Source: Robinsoniella sp.
GTDB taxonomy: Bacteria > Bacillota > Clostridia > Lachnospirales > Lachnospiraceae
NCBI GenBank assembly: GCA_022788205.1
Contig: JALEVQ010000009.1
Location: 1-64,000 of the forward strand
DNA length: 64,000 nt
Reading direction: 5' to 3'
In this document: piece by piece, positions 35,780-45,885 of the stretch
How the letters are laid out: every line of letters starts with the position of its first letter
How positions within the stretch are numbered: position 1 is the stretch's first letter
Translations under genes and position numbers: made by a program
The notes under the pieces: generated by a model
What the model was told of the DNA's origin: nothing
The model's input: only the letters and a program-made list of their open reading frames with translations
Database searches by the model: none

Positions 35780-36709
35780 TTATTCCTTATTTCTTAAAAG
35801 ACTGTTCTGTACGCGGTTGTACAGTTCTTTTGCCGCATTATATCCCATCTTCTTCTGCCTGTGGTTGACCGCCGCTGACTCCACGATGATGGCAAGATTC
35901 CGTCCCGGACGGATCGGCAGAGAATGGCATACCACTTTATTGCCCAAAAATTCTGTATACTCTTCCTCCAGACCAAGGCGATCATATTCTTTATCTCTGT
36001 TCCACTCTTCCAGTTTGATCACCAGATCGATGGACTGCGTGTTCTTCACGCTCTCTATACCGAACAGGGTCTTCACATCGATGATTCCGATTCCTCTCAG
36101 CTCAATAAAATGTCTCGTGATATCCGGTGCCTGTCCGATCAGCGTCTCATCACTGACTCTTCGAATCTCAACCACATCGTCCGATACAAGGCGATGTCCT
36201 CTTCGGATCAATTCCAAGGCAGCCTCGCTTTTTCCGATTCCGCTCTCACCCATGATCAAAACACCTTCGCCGTAAACATCCACCAGCACTCCGTGGATGG
36301 AAATACACGGTGCCAGCTCTACATTCAGCCAGCGGATAATCTCTGCCATAAAGGAGGACGTTGTCCTTGTCGTCCTGAGAATTGGAACCTGATACTGATT
36401 TGCCAATCTCAACATATCTTCATCCGGATGAGTCTTTGTCGTATAGACAACACACGGAATCTTGCTGCCCAAAAACTGTTCATAGACAGGCAGTTTTTTC
36501 TCTTTCTCCAAATGTTCCAGATAGGTATATTCCACATACCCTATGATCTGGACACGTTCGGAGTCGAAATGATCAAAATATCCTGTCAGCTGCAAAGCCG
36601 GGCGGTTGATATCTGGCAACTTAATTCTGATCTGAGACGTATCGATATCCGGCGTCAGATTTTGCAGATTCAGCTTTTCAATGACTTTCGTCAACTGCAC
36701 ACCATTCAT
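35780..36709 (-). CDS. hprK: HPr kinase/phosphorylase
   Basis: A 309-residue bifunctional enzyme that phosphorylates HPr on Ser46 to drive CcpA-mediated catabolite repression, and reverses the reaction. The Walker A motif GESGIGKSEAALELI is at about 155, followed by RGHRLVSDDVVEI and the family signature ELRGIGIIDVKTLFG. The N-terminal domain is also complete. Length matches Firmicute HprK. It lies upstream of the ROK kinase gene. Confidence 0.97.
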   Translation of the reverse strand: MNGVQLTKVIEKLNLQNLTPDIDTSQIRIKLPDINRPALQLTGYFDHFDSERVQIIGYVEYTYLEHLEKEKKLPVYEQFLGSKIPCVVYTTKTHPDEDMLRLANQYQVPILRTTRTTSSFMAEIIRWLNVELAPCISIHGVLVDVYGEGVLIMGESGIGKSEAALELIRRGHRLVSDDVVEIRRVSDETLIGQAPDITRHFIELRGIGIIDVKTLFGIESVKNTQSIDLVIKLEEWNRDKEYDRLGLEEEYTEFLGNKVVCHSLPIRPGRNLAIIVESAAVNHRQKKMGYNAAKELYNRVQNSLLRNKE

Positions 36710-36821
36710 TTTGGTATCTCCTTTTTTGCTATTTTTTTTATTTTATCACAATCAACGCACAACATCAATAATTAACACGCTGTGAAAAATGCATTCCTTT
36801 GCAAAAAAATATTCGTTTATC

Positions 36822-38675
36822 CTATGAACTATGGAAAAATTCATACACTTTCAAAGCGCTTTGGCGGTTCATCGACGGCGCCTTCTGCAATTCTTCAAGC
36901 GACGCTTCTCTGATCGCATCCAAAGACACAAAGGTCCGCATCAGAGATTTTCTCCTTGCAGGTCCGATCCCTTCAATGTCATCCAGGATCGAATGTACCT
37001 GTGCCTTGCCGCGCAGAGCACGGTGGTATTCAATCGCAAAGCGGTGTGCCTCATCCTGGATGCGAGTAATCAAGTGGAATCCTTCTGAATTTCGGTCAAT
37101 GTCAACTTCCCTGTTCTCAAAATAAAGTCCCCTCGTTCTGTGGTTGTCATCTTTGACCATGCCGCAGACAGGAATCTCAAGATGCAGTTGCTCCAACACT
37201 TTCTTCGCTGAGCTGACCTGTCCCTTGCCGCCGTCCATCATGATCAGATCCGGGAATCGGCTGAAACGCTCCAATCCTTCTCCTGCTTTTTTTTCTCTCT
37301 GCTCTTCCAGTCCGCTCTGGAAACGCTTTGTCAGCACCTCTTCCATGCTGGCATAATCATTCGGTCCTTTGACCCACTGGATCTTAAATTTCCGGTAATC
37401 GCTTTTCTTTGGCTTCCCGTTCTCATAGACTACCATAGATCCAACCGATTCTATTCCGCTTGTGTTAGAGATATCGAATGCCTCCACTCTCGCAATTTTC
37501 TCCAGCCCCAGAAGATCTGCGATCTCGCGCATCGCCCCGATCGTCTTTGCCTCCTCACGCTTGATGCGCTCACGATCCTGTTCAAGCACCATCTTCGCAT
37601 TTTTCTCTGCCAGCTCTACAAGCTTCTCTTTTGTCCCTTTCTTCGGGACACGGATATGAACCCTTGAGCCTCTCTGTTTTGAGAGCCATTCCTCCAGAAT
37701 CTGGTGATCCTCCACCTCTGTCTGGATCATCAGTTCTCTCGGGATAAATGGTGTTCCAGAATAAAATTGTTTCAGAAAACTGTTTAGGATACTGCTGATC
37801 GTGTCATTCATCGCCACCCGCAGATAAAAATGATCCCTCCCGATCATTTTTCCGCCACGCATGAAAAATACCTGCACGACCGCATCGTTTTCATCCACCG
37901 CTGCCGCAATGATATCCCGATCCTCCCCGTCACTCTGTGTGATTTTCTGCTTCTGAGAGATCTGACGGACACTCTCAATTAAATCTCTCTGTTCCATCGC
38001 ACACTCAAAGTCCATCCTCTCAGAGGCATCCAGCATCTTCTGTTCCAGCATCTTAATCACCGGCTCATGTTCTCCCTCCAGAAAGCGGATTGCCTGATCC
38101 ACCTGCGCGCGGTATTCTTCCTGTGAGACCAATCCCTGGCAGGGCGCATTGCACTGACCGATATGATAGTTCAGACATGCTCTTCCCTTTCCCGATTCTC
38201 TGGGCAGACTATTGCTGCATGTGCGCAGTTTAAACAGCTTCTGGATTAAGTCGATCGTGTCATTCACCGCCTTGGAGCTTGTGTAAGGTCCATAGTATTT
38301 TGCTTTTTCCTTTTTCATGGAGTGCACTGCAAACACTCTCGGATATGCCTCCCCTGTCGTCACCTTGATAAATGGATACGTCTTGCCATCCTTCAGCATC
38401 GTGTTGTACTTCGGCTGGTACTCTTTGATCAGATTACACTCCAGAACAAGCGCTTCCAGCTCTGAATCCGTCACAATATACTCAAAACGGCTGATCAGAG
38501 ACACCATCTTCTCAATCTTAGAGCTTCTCACCCTGCTGCTCTGAAAATACTGTCGCACCCTGTTTTTGAGGCTGATTGCTTTTCCCACATAGATAATCAC
38601 ATCATCCGCGTCATGCATCAGGTAGACCCCCGGCTTAGACGGCAGTTTTTTTAATTCTTCTTCAATCTGAAACAT
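36822..38675 (-). CDS. uvrC: Excinuclease ABC subunit C
   Basis: A 617-residue nucleotide-excision repair nuclease. An N-terminal GIY-YIG domain makes the 3' cut ([29 protein letters not shown], given here as residues 15-43 in shortened form: GVYLM, IYVGKA, RVRQYF). A UvrB-binding region follows at about 200, then the RNase H-like domain for the 5' cut ([24 protein letters not shown]) and C-terminal helix-hairpin-helix motifs ([13 protein letters not shown]). The start [11 protein letters not shown] at 38675 has GGAGGGA upstream; the ATG at 38702 adds nine residues. Confidence 0.96.
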   Translation of the reverse strand: MFQIEEELKKLPSKPGVYLMHDADDVIIYVGKAISLKNRVRQYFQSSRVRSSKIEKMVSLISRFEYIVTDSELEALVLECNLIKEYQPKYNTMLKDGKTYPFIKVTTGEAYPRVFAVHSMKKEKAKYYGPYTSSKAVNDTIDLIQKLFKLRTCSNSLPRESGKGRACLNYHIGQCNAPCQGLVSQEEYRAQVDQAIRFLEGEHEPVIKMLEQKMLDASERMDFECAMEQRDLIESVRQISQKQKITQSDGEDRDIIAAAVDENDAVVQVFFMRGGKMIGRDHFYLRVAMNDTISSILNSFLKQFYSGTPFIPRELMIQTEVEDHQILEEWLSKQRGSRVHIRVPKKGTKEKLVELAEKNAKMVLEQDRERIKREEAKTIGAMREIADLLGLEKIARVEAFDISNTSGIESVGSMVVYENGKPKKSDYRKFKIQWVKGPNDYASMEEVLTKRFQSGLEEQREKKAGEGLERFSRFPDLIMMDGGKGQVSSAKKVLEQLHLEIPVCGMVKDDNHRTRGLYFENREVDIDRNSEGFHLITRIQDEAHRFAIEYHRALRGKAQVHSILDDIEGIGPARRKSLMRTFVSLDAIREASLEELQKAPSMNRQSALKVYEFFHSS

Positions 38676-38767
38676 CTCTCCATCCCTCCTCTCTGTTCTC
38701 ATCGAATCACTGCCGCGGCATCCCCTCTGCAGCGCAATCGCTCACCCTGATAAAAAGAGTAACAAAA

Positions 38768-38826
38768 GACTGCCGCAGAACAGAAAAGCTCTATCCATCC
38801 GATCAAACTTTCTCTCTGCGGCAGTC
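38768..38826 (-). terminator. Terminator after ftsH
   Basis: GACTGCCGCAGA pairs perfectly with TCTGCGGCAGTC over a 35-base loop. Leftward it is followed by TTTTGTTAC. The stem resembles that at 7882-7947. Confidence 0.75.
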
Positions 38827-38859
38827 CTTTTTATCGCTGTTCGATATCTTTATTCTGCT

Positions 38860-41064
38860 TTACTGCTCGTGATTTTCCTCTGATTCTTCCTCTTCCTCCA
38901 GAGGGTACTCTTCCTCTTCCTCTTTCACTGACTGTGGCTCCTGTGCCTGCTCAGTCTTCTCATTCTGTGATGCCTGGTCTGGCAGCGCAATCACCGGTAT
39001 GTTCTCTTCCGGCTTTGCATCTGCTGCATTTACGGTGTCTGCCGCATCTGATTTCTCAATCGCGCTCTCTTTTGACTCTGTCGGGCGCTCCAGGATACGT
39101 GACGCCTTCTCAGTCTTTTCCGAATTCTCATCCGGCTCCGGAATCCCTTTCACCTGGCGGAAAATCTTCATAAACTCTTTTCCTGTGATCGTCTCTTTCT
39201 CGATCAAAAATTCTGCAATCTTGTCGAGCGCATCGCGATTTTCTCTCAGAAGTCGTTTTGCCTCCTCATAAGAATCCTTCAGAATCTTCATGACCTCCTG
39301 ATCCACCTCTGCAGCAGTCATATCACTGCAGTTCATGACCATCTGTCCGTCCAGATACTGATTTGCCGGTGTCTCCAGTCCGATCAGTCCAAATTTCTTT
39401 GACATTCCGTACTGAGTAACCATCGCTCTTGCCACTCTTGTAGCCTGCTCGATATCGTTTGCAGCTCCTGTCGTCACAGTGTCAAACACGATCTCCTCTG
39501 CAGCACGTCCGCCGACATACTCGACCAGCATTGCCCGGATCTCTTTCTCTGTGTTCAGATACTTCTCTTCCTCCGGCACATTCATAACATATCCGAGTGC
39601 TCCCATAGTTCTCGGGACAATCGTAATCTTCTGTACCGGCTCGGAATCCTTCTGCAGCGCACTGATCAAGGCATGACCTACTTCATGATAGGAAACAATT
39701 TTTCTCTCCTCCTTGCTCAGCACGCGATCCTTCTTCTCTTTTCCAACCAGAACGACCTCCACAGACTCAAACAGATCCTTTTGGCTGACCGCATTTCTTC
39801 CCTGCTTTACAGCAAGGATCGCAGCCTCATTGATCATGTTTGCCAGATCTGCTCCGACTGCACCGGAGGTTGCAAGTGCGATCGCCTCCAGGTCAACACT
39901 GTCATCCAAAAGCACATTTTTTGAATGTACCTTCAAGATATCAATTCTTCCCTTTAAATCTGGCTTATCTACAATCACACGGCGGTCAAACCGTCCTGGA
40001 CGCAGAAGCGCTTTGTCAAGAACTTCCGGTCTGTTCGTCGCCGCAAGAATCAAAAGACCTTTCGAAGTGTCAAATCCATCCATCTCGGACAGCAGCTGGT
40101 TCAATGTCTGTTCCCGCTCATCGTTGCCACTCCCGTAGCGAGTGTCACGGCTTTTTCCGATGGCATCGATCTCATCGATAAAGATGATACACGGTGCATT
40201 TTTCTTGGCATCCTCAAACAGATCTCGCACACGCGATGCTCCGACACCGACAAACATCTCGACAAAATCAGAGCCTGACAGTGAGAAAAACGGCACATGT
40301 GCCTCACCTGCCACAGCCTTTGCCAGCAATGTTTTTCCTGTTCCAGGCGGTCCCACAAGAAGTGCACCTTTCGGAAGCTTCGCTCCAATCTTTGAATATT
40401 TTCCAGGATTTTCCAGGAAATCTACCACTTCCTGAAGAGACTCTTTTGCTTCCTCCTGACCTGCCACATCCTTAAATGTGACGCCAGTCTCTTTCTGCAC
40501 ATATACTTTTGCTTTGCTCTTTCCGACCCCCATCATTCCGCCGCCATTCTGTGACATTTTGCGGAACATAAAGAATGGAATAAGCAAAAGCAGAATAATC
40601 GGGATGAAAGTCAATACAAGATTTAAGATCACTGCTGAGGTGGTATCCGGAATTTCTTCCCTAAACTTCACACCTGCATCCAGCAGTTTCTGGACCAGAT
40701 CCGGGTCATCCACCTTTCCGGTGTAAAGCTCCCATGTGATCCCCATCGTGGACTGAGTGGACGGTATGATGACGATCTTGTCAGACTGAAATTCAACCTC
40801 TGCCACTTGACCTTTTTCCAACATTTTTATAAATTGATCATACGTGATCTCTTGCCTCGTGGTATCACTCAGAGCACCTTCGAAGATCCGCATGCCGATA
40901 AAGGCAAGCAAAACAAGCATCACAGCAAGCATAATGCCCTGTTTGTTCTTCGGATTCGGCATGCCCGGACCGCCATTTGGACCCTGTGGACCGTTCGGAC
41001 GATTCTGAGGGTCATTCGGATCACGATTCTGATAATTCTGATTCGACGGCTGATTCTCGTTCAT
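38860..41064 (-). CDS. ftsH: ATP-dependent zinc metalloprotease FtsH
   Basis: A 734-residue membrane-bound AAA+ protease. An Asn/Pro/Gly-rich N-terminus is followed by a helix at about 45, a periplasmic-type domain and a second helix ([19 protein letters not shown]). The AAA+ module has [17 protein letters not shown] and [11 protein letters not shown], the second region of homology is [18 protein letters not shown], and the zinc site is YHEVGHALI at about 457. The last roughly 90 residues form an acidic, low-complexity tail longer than in most homologues. The start MNENQPSN at 41064 has GAGGAGG six bases upstream. A promoter is visible at 41094-41121. Confidence 0.96.
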   Translation of the reverse strand: MNENQPSNQNYQNRDPNDPQNRPNGPQGPNGGPGMPNPKNKQGIMLAVMLVLLAFIGMRIFEGALSDTTRQEITYDQFIKMLEKGQVAEVEFQSDKIVIIPSTQSTMGITWELYTGKVDDPDLVQKLLDAGVKFREEIPDTTSAVILNLVLTFIPIILLLLIPFFMFRKMSQNGGGMMGVGKSKAKVYVQKETGVTFKDVAGQEEAKESLQEVVDFLENPGKYSKIGAKLPKGALLVGPPGTGKTLLAKAVAGEAHVPFFSLSGSDFVEMFVGVGASRVRDLFEDAKKNAPCIIFIDEIDAIGKSRDTRYGSGNDEREQTLNQLLSEMDGFDTSKGLLILAATNRPEVLDKALLRPGRFDRRVIVDKPDLKGRIDILKVHSKNVLLDDSVDLEAIALATSGAVGADLANMINEAAILAVKQGRNAVSQKDLFESVEVVLVGKEKKDRVLSKEERKIVSYHEVGHALISALQKDSEPVQKITIVPRTMGALGYVMNVPEEEKYLNTEKEIRAMLVEYVGGRAAEEIVFDTVTTGAANDIEQATRVARAMVTQYGMSKKFGLIGLETPANQYLDGQMVMNCSDMTAAEVDQEVMKILKDSYEEAKRLLRENRDALDKIAEFLIEKETITGKEFMKIFRQVKGIPEPDENSEKTEKASRILERPTESKESAIEKSDAADTVNAADAKPEENIPVIALPDQASQNEKTEQAQEPQSVKEEEEEYPLEEEEESEENHEQ

Positions 41065-41093
41065 TTTTTTCCTCCTCATAATTAGTCTATTTT

Positions 41094-41121
41094 ATTATAA
41101 TACACCTCATCTAGAAATCAA
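41094..41121 (-). promoter_or_regulatory. ftsH promoter
   Basis: On the minus strand TTGATT (41121-41116), a 16-base spacer and TATAAT (41099-41094), about 30 bases before the start codon. Confidence 0.65.
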
Positions 41122-41177
41122 TAAGGATATTTGTTAAAGTTTTGTGTCCTGAGAAAAGAATCGGTAGGATGAAAACA

Positions 41178-41214
41178 GGGGTATCATCCTGATTTTCGAT
41201 CGGATGAGTACCCC
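41178..41214 (-). terminator. Terminator after the DUF362 gene
   Basis: GGGGTATCATCC pairs with GGATGAGTACCCC (one bulge); leftward it is followed by TGTTTTC. Confidence 0.65.
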
Positions 41215-41226
41215 GCATTTCTTATA

Positions 41227-42354
41227 TCATTTCACTTCAATCAATTCATACTGGCTCGTTCCGATGCCAAGCTTTTCTGCATGGGCAATGCAGCTCTTCC
41301 AGTTTGTGTCCGGGCTGACCATTGTGAAATAATCTTTGTGACCACACACATGGTCTTCGTGTTCACAAGCTTCCCCAAGCATACTGTTCGCAAACGGTAT
41401 CTGGCGGTTCACCGCATCTGCGCACGCCACATCCAGTGCCACCGGATCAAACGATGCGAACATTCCCACATCCGGGACAATCGGCGCATCATTCTCTGCA
41501 TGGCAGTCGCAGAATGGTGAGACATCCATCACAAGACTGATATGGAAGTTCGGTCTTCCACTCAGAACCGCCTTGCTGTATTCTGCAATCTTGCAGTTCA
41601 GGATATCAAACGATTCGTCGGAAGCCGGATTGACTGCGTCGCGTGGACAGACACCGATACATCTGCCGCAGCCGACACATTTGCTGTGATCGATGGAAGC
41701 TTTTTTGTCTGTCACGACAGCTGCCTCATGTGCACAGATCTTCGTGCACTTTCCACATCCGATACAGAGATCCTGATCAACATACGGTTTTCCGGCACTG
41801 TGCATTTCCATCTTACCTGCTCTGGAACCACATCCCATTCCGATGTTCTTCAGAGCTCCTCCGAATCCTGTCGCCTCATGACCTTTGAAATGACTCAGGG
41901 TGATAAAGATATCGGCATCCATAATTGCCTGTCCGATCTTTGCCTCTTTCACATACTCTCCGCCTTCCACCGGAACCAGAGCCTCATCGGTGCCCTTTAA
42001 GCCATCCGCAATAATCACATGGCATCCTGTGGAGAACGGTGAGAATCCGTTCAGATATGCGGAATCAATGTGATCCAAGGCATTTTTTCTTCCTCCGACA
42101 TACAGCGTATTACAGTCTGTCAAAAATGGTTTGCCGCCGAGTTCTTTGATGACATCCGCAACGGTCTTTGCGTAGTTTGGTCTCAGGTAAGCAAGATTTC
42201 CCGGCTCCCCGAAATGAATCTTAATCGCCACGAAATGTTTTTCAAAATCGATCTGCCCAATCCCCGCCTTTTTGATCAGACGCTCCAGTTTTTTCTGAAG
42301 ATTATCCCCATCTTTCACTCGCAGATCTGTAAAATATACTTTTGCTTTCTCCAT
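41227..42354 (-). CDS. DUF362 domain protein with two 4Fe-4S clusters
   Basis: A 375-residue protein. The N-terminal part is DUF362 (KIHFGEPGNLAYLRPNYAKT, DCNTLYVGGRKNALDH, LSHFKGHEATGFGGALKNIG). At about residues 190-245 sits a bacterial ferredoxin domain with two motifs, CIGCGKCTKICAHE and CVGCGRCIGVCPRD. It is probably an iron-sulfur oxidoreductase or electron carrier; no substrate is established for the family. The start at 42354 (MEKAKVYF) has GAGAGG seven bases upstream; the ATG at 42360 is too close to it. It follows the degV gene by 34 bases. Confidence 0.88.
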   Translation of the reverse strand: MEKAKVYFTDLRVKDGDNLQKKLERLIKKAGIGQIDFEKHFVAIKIHFGEPGNLAYLRPNYAKTVADVIKELGGKPFLTDCNTLYVGGRKNALDHIDSAYLNGFSPFSTGCHVIIADGLKGTDEALVPVEGGEYVKEAKIGQAIMDADIFITLSHFKGHEATGFGGALKNIGMGCGSRAGKMEMHSAGKPYVDQDLCIGCGKCTKICAHEAAVVTDKKASIDHSKCVGCGRCIGVCPRDAVNPASDESFDILNCKIAEYSKAVLSGRPNFHISLVMDVSPFCDCHAENDAPIVPDVGMFASFDPVALDVACADAVNRQIPFANSMLGEACEHEDHVCGHKDYFTMVSPDTNWKSCIAHAEKLGIGTSQYELIEVK

Positions 42355-42388
42355 GTCCATACCTCTCTTTCTGTCATTGACATTTTCT

Positions 42389-43249
42389 TTATATATATTC
42401 TACTGCCACTACCGCTAACGCTCCATATCCGATGTGGCACGCAACACTCAGCGACAGTGGATCTATATCCACCTCTGTCTGAAATTCTTTTTCCAGCTCC
42501 TTTTTCCATTCCAGTGCTTCTTCTTCATTCCCTGTGTATGCCCCCATAATGGCAATCTTTCCGGCTTTGAGTTGCTCACTGAATCGGCTGTCCAGATCTT
42601 TTTTGATGGCATCGATCATGATATTTTTTGCTTTGTTCTTTCCTCTCGCCTTCGAGTAGGCATCCAGCTTATCTCCCTGAATCTGGAGCACTGGCTTTAA
42701 GTTCAAAATCGTTCCGATTGCAGCTGCTGCCGGAGTGATCCTGCCGCCTTTCTTCAGATATTTCAATGTCTCCAGAGTGATGTAGATACTCGCGTGAAGC
42801 TTTCTCTCCTCCAGAATCTCTTTAATCTGTGCAGCACTCTTTCCCTCGCTGACCAGCTTCTTGGCATCCTTCACAGCCATTTTCTGCGTAATCGAGATGC
42901 GCAAATTGTCCACCACCTGTACTTTTCCATCATAGTCCTGTGCCAGCGCCATCGCTGTCTCGCAGGAAGCGCTCAGCCCTGACGACATCGGAATATGAAC
43001 AATCTCATCATATTCTTTGAGCACCTCATCCCACAGGTCTGTGACATCCTTGGGTGACGGCTGGGAAGTACTGATATCCGCATCTTTCTCCAGGCATTTA
43101 TAAAATTCTGCCTGTGACAACGTGATATCTTCTAAAAACAATTCTCCGTTGATAAAAAAAGGCATCGGGAGCACATACACTCCCATCTTTTTTGCCATGC
43201 TCTGAGTAATTCCACTATTGCTGTCTGTTACGATTGCAATTTTGCTCAT
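42389..43249 (-). CDS. DegV family fatty-acid-binding protein
   Basis: A 286-residue protein of the DegV/FakB family, which in characterised members hold a fatty acid for the kinase FakA. Typical blocks are KIAIVTDSNSGITQSMA, the TSQPSPKDV loop, IPMSSGLSASCETA with its Ser, and ITPAAAAIGTILNLKPVLQI. The start MSKIAIVTD at 43249 has GGAGG five bases upstream; the ATG at 43261 overlaps that site. No fakA is in the window. It is followed by the DUF362 gene, probably in the same transcript. Confidence 0.92.
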   Translation of the reverse strand: MSKIAIVTDSNSGITQSMAKKMGVYVLPMPFFINGELFLEDITLSQAEFYKCLEKDADISTSQPSPKDVTDLWDEVLKEYDEIVHIPMSSGLSASCETAMALAQDYDGKVQVVDNLRISITQKMAVKDAKKLVSEGKSAAQIKEILEERKLHASIYITLETLKYLKKGGRITPAAAAIGTILNLKPVLQIQGDKLDAYSKARGKNKAKNIMIDAIKKDLDSRFSEQLKAGKIAIMGAYTGNEEEALEWKKELEKEFQTEVDIDPLSLSVACHIGYGALAVVAVEYI

Positions 43250-43320
43250 ATTTTCCTCCATTCACAATTCTATTCCCAGACAAATTTTCTCCTGAATTTG
43301 TCCTGTATTTTTCATAATAT

Positions 43321-43389
43321 GATACCATGGTCAAAAGATCATGCTGTCCATGCTTGCATGAAAAAGCATGACTTTGGACCCCTGGTATC
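43321..43389. repeat. Long imperfect intergenic hairpin
   Basis: Two 24-base arms (43321-43344 and 43366-43389) pair through GATACCA, GGTC, AAAG and CATGC with few mismatches, and a second stem (ATGC, GCAT) can form inside the loop. No U-tract follows on either strand. It separates truA from the degV unit. A small mobile repeat or an RNA-processing structure is possible. Confidence 0.6.
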
Positions 43390-43441
43390 TCTCTATTATA
43401 GTACAAGGAAATCTTTTTGCCTATCTCTTTTTTTGCTTTCC

Positions 43442-44188
43442 TTAAAAATTCTCGGGATATCTGACTTCCACCATGGTCAGCCCTTGTGCCGGGGCCGTCT
43501 TTCCCGCAAGCTGGCGGTCTTTTCCCTCAAGAATCTGCACCATGCTCTGCACTGTCCGCTCCCCTCTGCCCACTTCCACCAAAGTTCCAACCAAAATCCG
43601 AACCATATGGTAGAGGAACCCATCTCCGGTAAAGGTAAGCCACAGTTCTTCCCCCTTTTCCTCGATCTCAATACTCGAGACCGTCCGCACGGTCGATTTC
43701 TTCATTCTTCTGTTCGAGCAGAAGCTCCGGTAATCATGCGTGCCGCTCAAAAGCTGTGCCGCCGCTCTCATCGCTTCGAGATCCAGCGGGTCATAGATAC
43801 CGTATAGCCACCGATATTCAAAAACATTCTTTTCCTTCTCAAGCCCGATGCGATAGCGATACACTTTCTCTTTTGCGCACAGACGGCTGTGAAAGCGCTC
43901 TGGCATCTGTCGCACTTCCAGAATACCGATATCCACTGGCAGATAACGATTCATCTCCTGCTTGATCCATTCGCAGCTTACCTGCTTTTCCGTGTGAAAA
44001 TTTGCCACCTGTCCAAGGGCATGGACCCCTGCGTCTGTTCTCCCTGCTCCCTGGATCTCGATCGTCTCATCAAACATCCTGCTAAGAACAGCCTCTATCT
44101 TCCCCTGAATCGTCTGGTCCGTACGATTCTGCTTCTGCCATCCCTCAAACCGTGTCCCCTCATACTGTATCCACAATCCATAGTTCAT
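43442..44188 (-). CDS. truA: tRNA pseudouridine(38-40) synthase
   Basis: A 248-residue enzyme that makes pseudouridine in the tRNA anticodon arm. The catalytic segment is GAGRTDAGVHALGQVANFHT, with Asp at about residue 52, and further motifs are YRYRIG, GTHDYRSFCSN and FLYHMVRILVGTLVEVGRG. Length is typical. The upstream gene is divergent, so it has its own promoter in 44189-44348, which I could not place with confidence. Confidence 0.96.
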   Translation of the reverse strand: MNYGLWIQYEGTRFEGWQKQNRTDQTIQGKIEAVLSRMFDETIEIQGAGRTDAGVHALGQVANFHTEKQVSCEWIKQEMNRYLPVDIGILEVRQMPERFHSRLCAKEKVYRYRIGLEKEKNVFEYRWLYGIYDPLDLEAMRAAAQLLSGTHDYRSFCSNRRMKKSTVRTVSSIEIEEKGEELWLTFTGDGFLYHMVRILVGTLVEVGRGERTVQSMVQILEGKDRQLAGKTAPAQGLTMVEVRYPENF

Positions 44189-44348
44189 CGCACCATCTTC
44201 CTCACTTTTCTAAAGCAGCCGGGTCTTCTTTGTCCGCATGACTGCATTCCTATCCTTTTTCTTTTTTACAGACTTCTTCATTATAGCGGAATCTCTCCAA
44301 AAACTCTACCTTTTTCTTTCTTAAGAGCTCGTTTGCCTCAAGAAAAGA

Positions 44349-44377
44349 TTGGATAACCTTTCCATCCATGTTATAAT
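44349..44377 (+). promoter_or_regulatory. Promoter of the WG-repeat gene
   Basis: TTGGAT (44349-44354), a 17-base spacer and TATAAT (44372-44377), with an upstream TG giving an extended -10. Confidence 0.7.
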
Positions 44378-44425
44378 TGAAAAAACAATGCTGGCTTTTG
44401 CCGGCACAATTAAAGGAGGAAAATC

Positions 44426-45745
44426 ATGAGGAAAAAAATATTGTGTGTGGGAATGATCTCTTCTATGCTCTGCCTGCCGCTTATCGCAAACGCAGAGACA
44501 ACCTTGATAAAGACAAATTCTCTCGAGTATTCGTACTGGATCAGTGACACGAATCTGTTGCGTGTGGAGGGTGATTCCGGATATGGGATTGCTGCGATGG
44601 ACGGCACGTTGCTGACAGAAAGCATCTATACCCGTTCTTTCAATTACAGCAAAGGTTACATCTGTGGGGCAGAAAAAAGCGATGACTTACACAGCCACGG
44701 TGTCTTTGCCCTCGACGGAACCATCGTTATCCCTTTTGAATATGCCGATATCAAAGCATTAAATGAGCACTGGTTCCTTGGTATTGTCGTGGAAAAATCT
44801 ACCGCTGACCAGTATGATTATACGTCATGGAGCAGCAACAACGACTATTACCTCATCAAGACCGTAGATGTCTACTATCTCGAGGATGGAAAAGGCACGA
44901 AAGTCTCTTCACTTACCAGAGATCACTATATCGATTCCTATGCCTTTGGACCGTACATCAACATCCAGGACCGCACCACCAATGTCATCAGCACCTATGA
45001 TGCTCAGTTTACACAGGTTGCAACGGATCTGAAATATATTTTTTCTGAATCGGTCGAGATTGGCGGTCTTTCCACCTTCCGTTTCAACGGACAGTATGGT
45101 CTTCAGGATGCAGAAGGCAATGAAGTGATGCCGGCATCTTACAGTATCATCTATGATTTCTACCGCGGATACGCCAAAGTGTCGACCGAAGTAAAAACGG
45201 GTCTGATCGATGAGGAGGGCACTCTGATTGTCCCGACCGAATATGATGACATCGAACTTTCCTACTATTTGCCTTCTTCCCCGACATCAAGCAGCGGATA
45301 CAATGCAAACGGATATTTTGCAGTTATTCAGGATGGAAAGCTGGGATTCGTGGACGAGACCGGGACATTGACCTGCGCCCCAAAATATTCTGAAAATGTA
45401 TTGGAGTTGACTGGAGCTTCCGCAGTGCTGACAGATCTGGAAGGCAACACGATCATCGTCGCAGCAGACGGTGTGGAGACAATGATCGAGGGCTATGAAA
45501 GAGTCAGCGCCATGTATTACGGTTCCGGTATGTATTACACGGTCAGAAATGCGGATTATCAATACGGAATGATCGATTGGCATGGAAATGAAATTTTGCC
45601 ATGTCAGTATGATGACATTTCTTTATCAGGTGACGGGAAGTATGTGATGGCAACCACAAATTATGACAATGATATCTACCAGATCGTCTATACTCCAGAT
45701 GAACCTGCCACACCATCGGAAGCAAGCGAGACAGAAGTTCCGTAA
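44426..45745 (+). CDS. Exported WG-repeat protein
   Basis: A 439-residue protein with a signal peptide (KKILCVGMISSMLCLPLIANA) cut near NAE-TTL. The mature part holds at least six WG-type beta-repeats, each with a G-[IFLM]-x-[DN]-x-x-G-x-x-[IVL]-x-P-x-[EQK]-Y pattern, for example HGVFALDGTIVIPFEYADI, TGLIDEEGTLIVPTEYDDI and YGMIDWHGNEILPCQYDDI. These repeats form propeller-like or solenoid surfaces for protein contact. The C-terminus is Pro/Glu/Ser-rich with no sortase motif. AAGGAGG precedes the start. It is a single-gene unit ending in a terminator at 45778-45845. Partner and role are unknown. Confidence 0.88.
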   Translation: MRKKILCVGMISSMLCLPLIANAETTLIKTNSLEYSYWISDTNLLRVEGDSGYGIAAMDGTLLTESIYTRSFNYSKGYICGAEKSDDLHSHGVFALDGTIVIPFEYADIKALNEHWFLGIVVEKSTADQYDYTSWSSNNDYYLIKTVDVYYLEDGKGTKVSSLTRDHYIDSYAFGPYINIQDRTTNVISTYDAQFTQVATDLKYIFSESVEIGGLSTFRFNGQYGLQDAEGNEVMPASYSIIYDFYRGYAKVSTEVKTGLIDEEGTLIVPTEYDDIELSYYLPSSPTSSSGYNANGYFAVIQDGKLGFVDETGTLTCAPKYSENVLELTGASAVLTDLEGNTIIVAADGVETMIEGYERVSAMYYGSGMYYTVRNADYQYGMIDWHGNEILPCQYDDISLSGDGKYVMATTNYDNDIYQIVYTPDEPATPSEASETEVP

Positions 45746-45777
45746 ATTTCTCTAAAAACGGATTCTAAAAAACAGAC

Positions 45778-45845
45778 GGCGCATTTTCTGGGATTTCTCC
45801 TCACAGCCCGAGAGGGTTCTGTGGAAAAATTTTGGAAAATGCGCC
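45778..45845. terminator. Bidirectional terminator
   Basis: GGCGCATTTTC pairs perfectly with GAAAATGCGCC over a loop that contains a smaller stem (CAGCCC/GGGTTCTG). It lies between the convergent WG-repeat and yesN-type genes. Confidence 0.75.
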
Positions 45846-45885
45846 TGATTTTATGCTCCGCCAGACAGGCGGCACAAAATCGATT

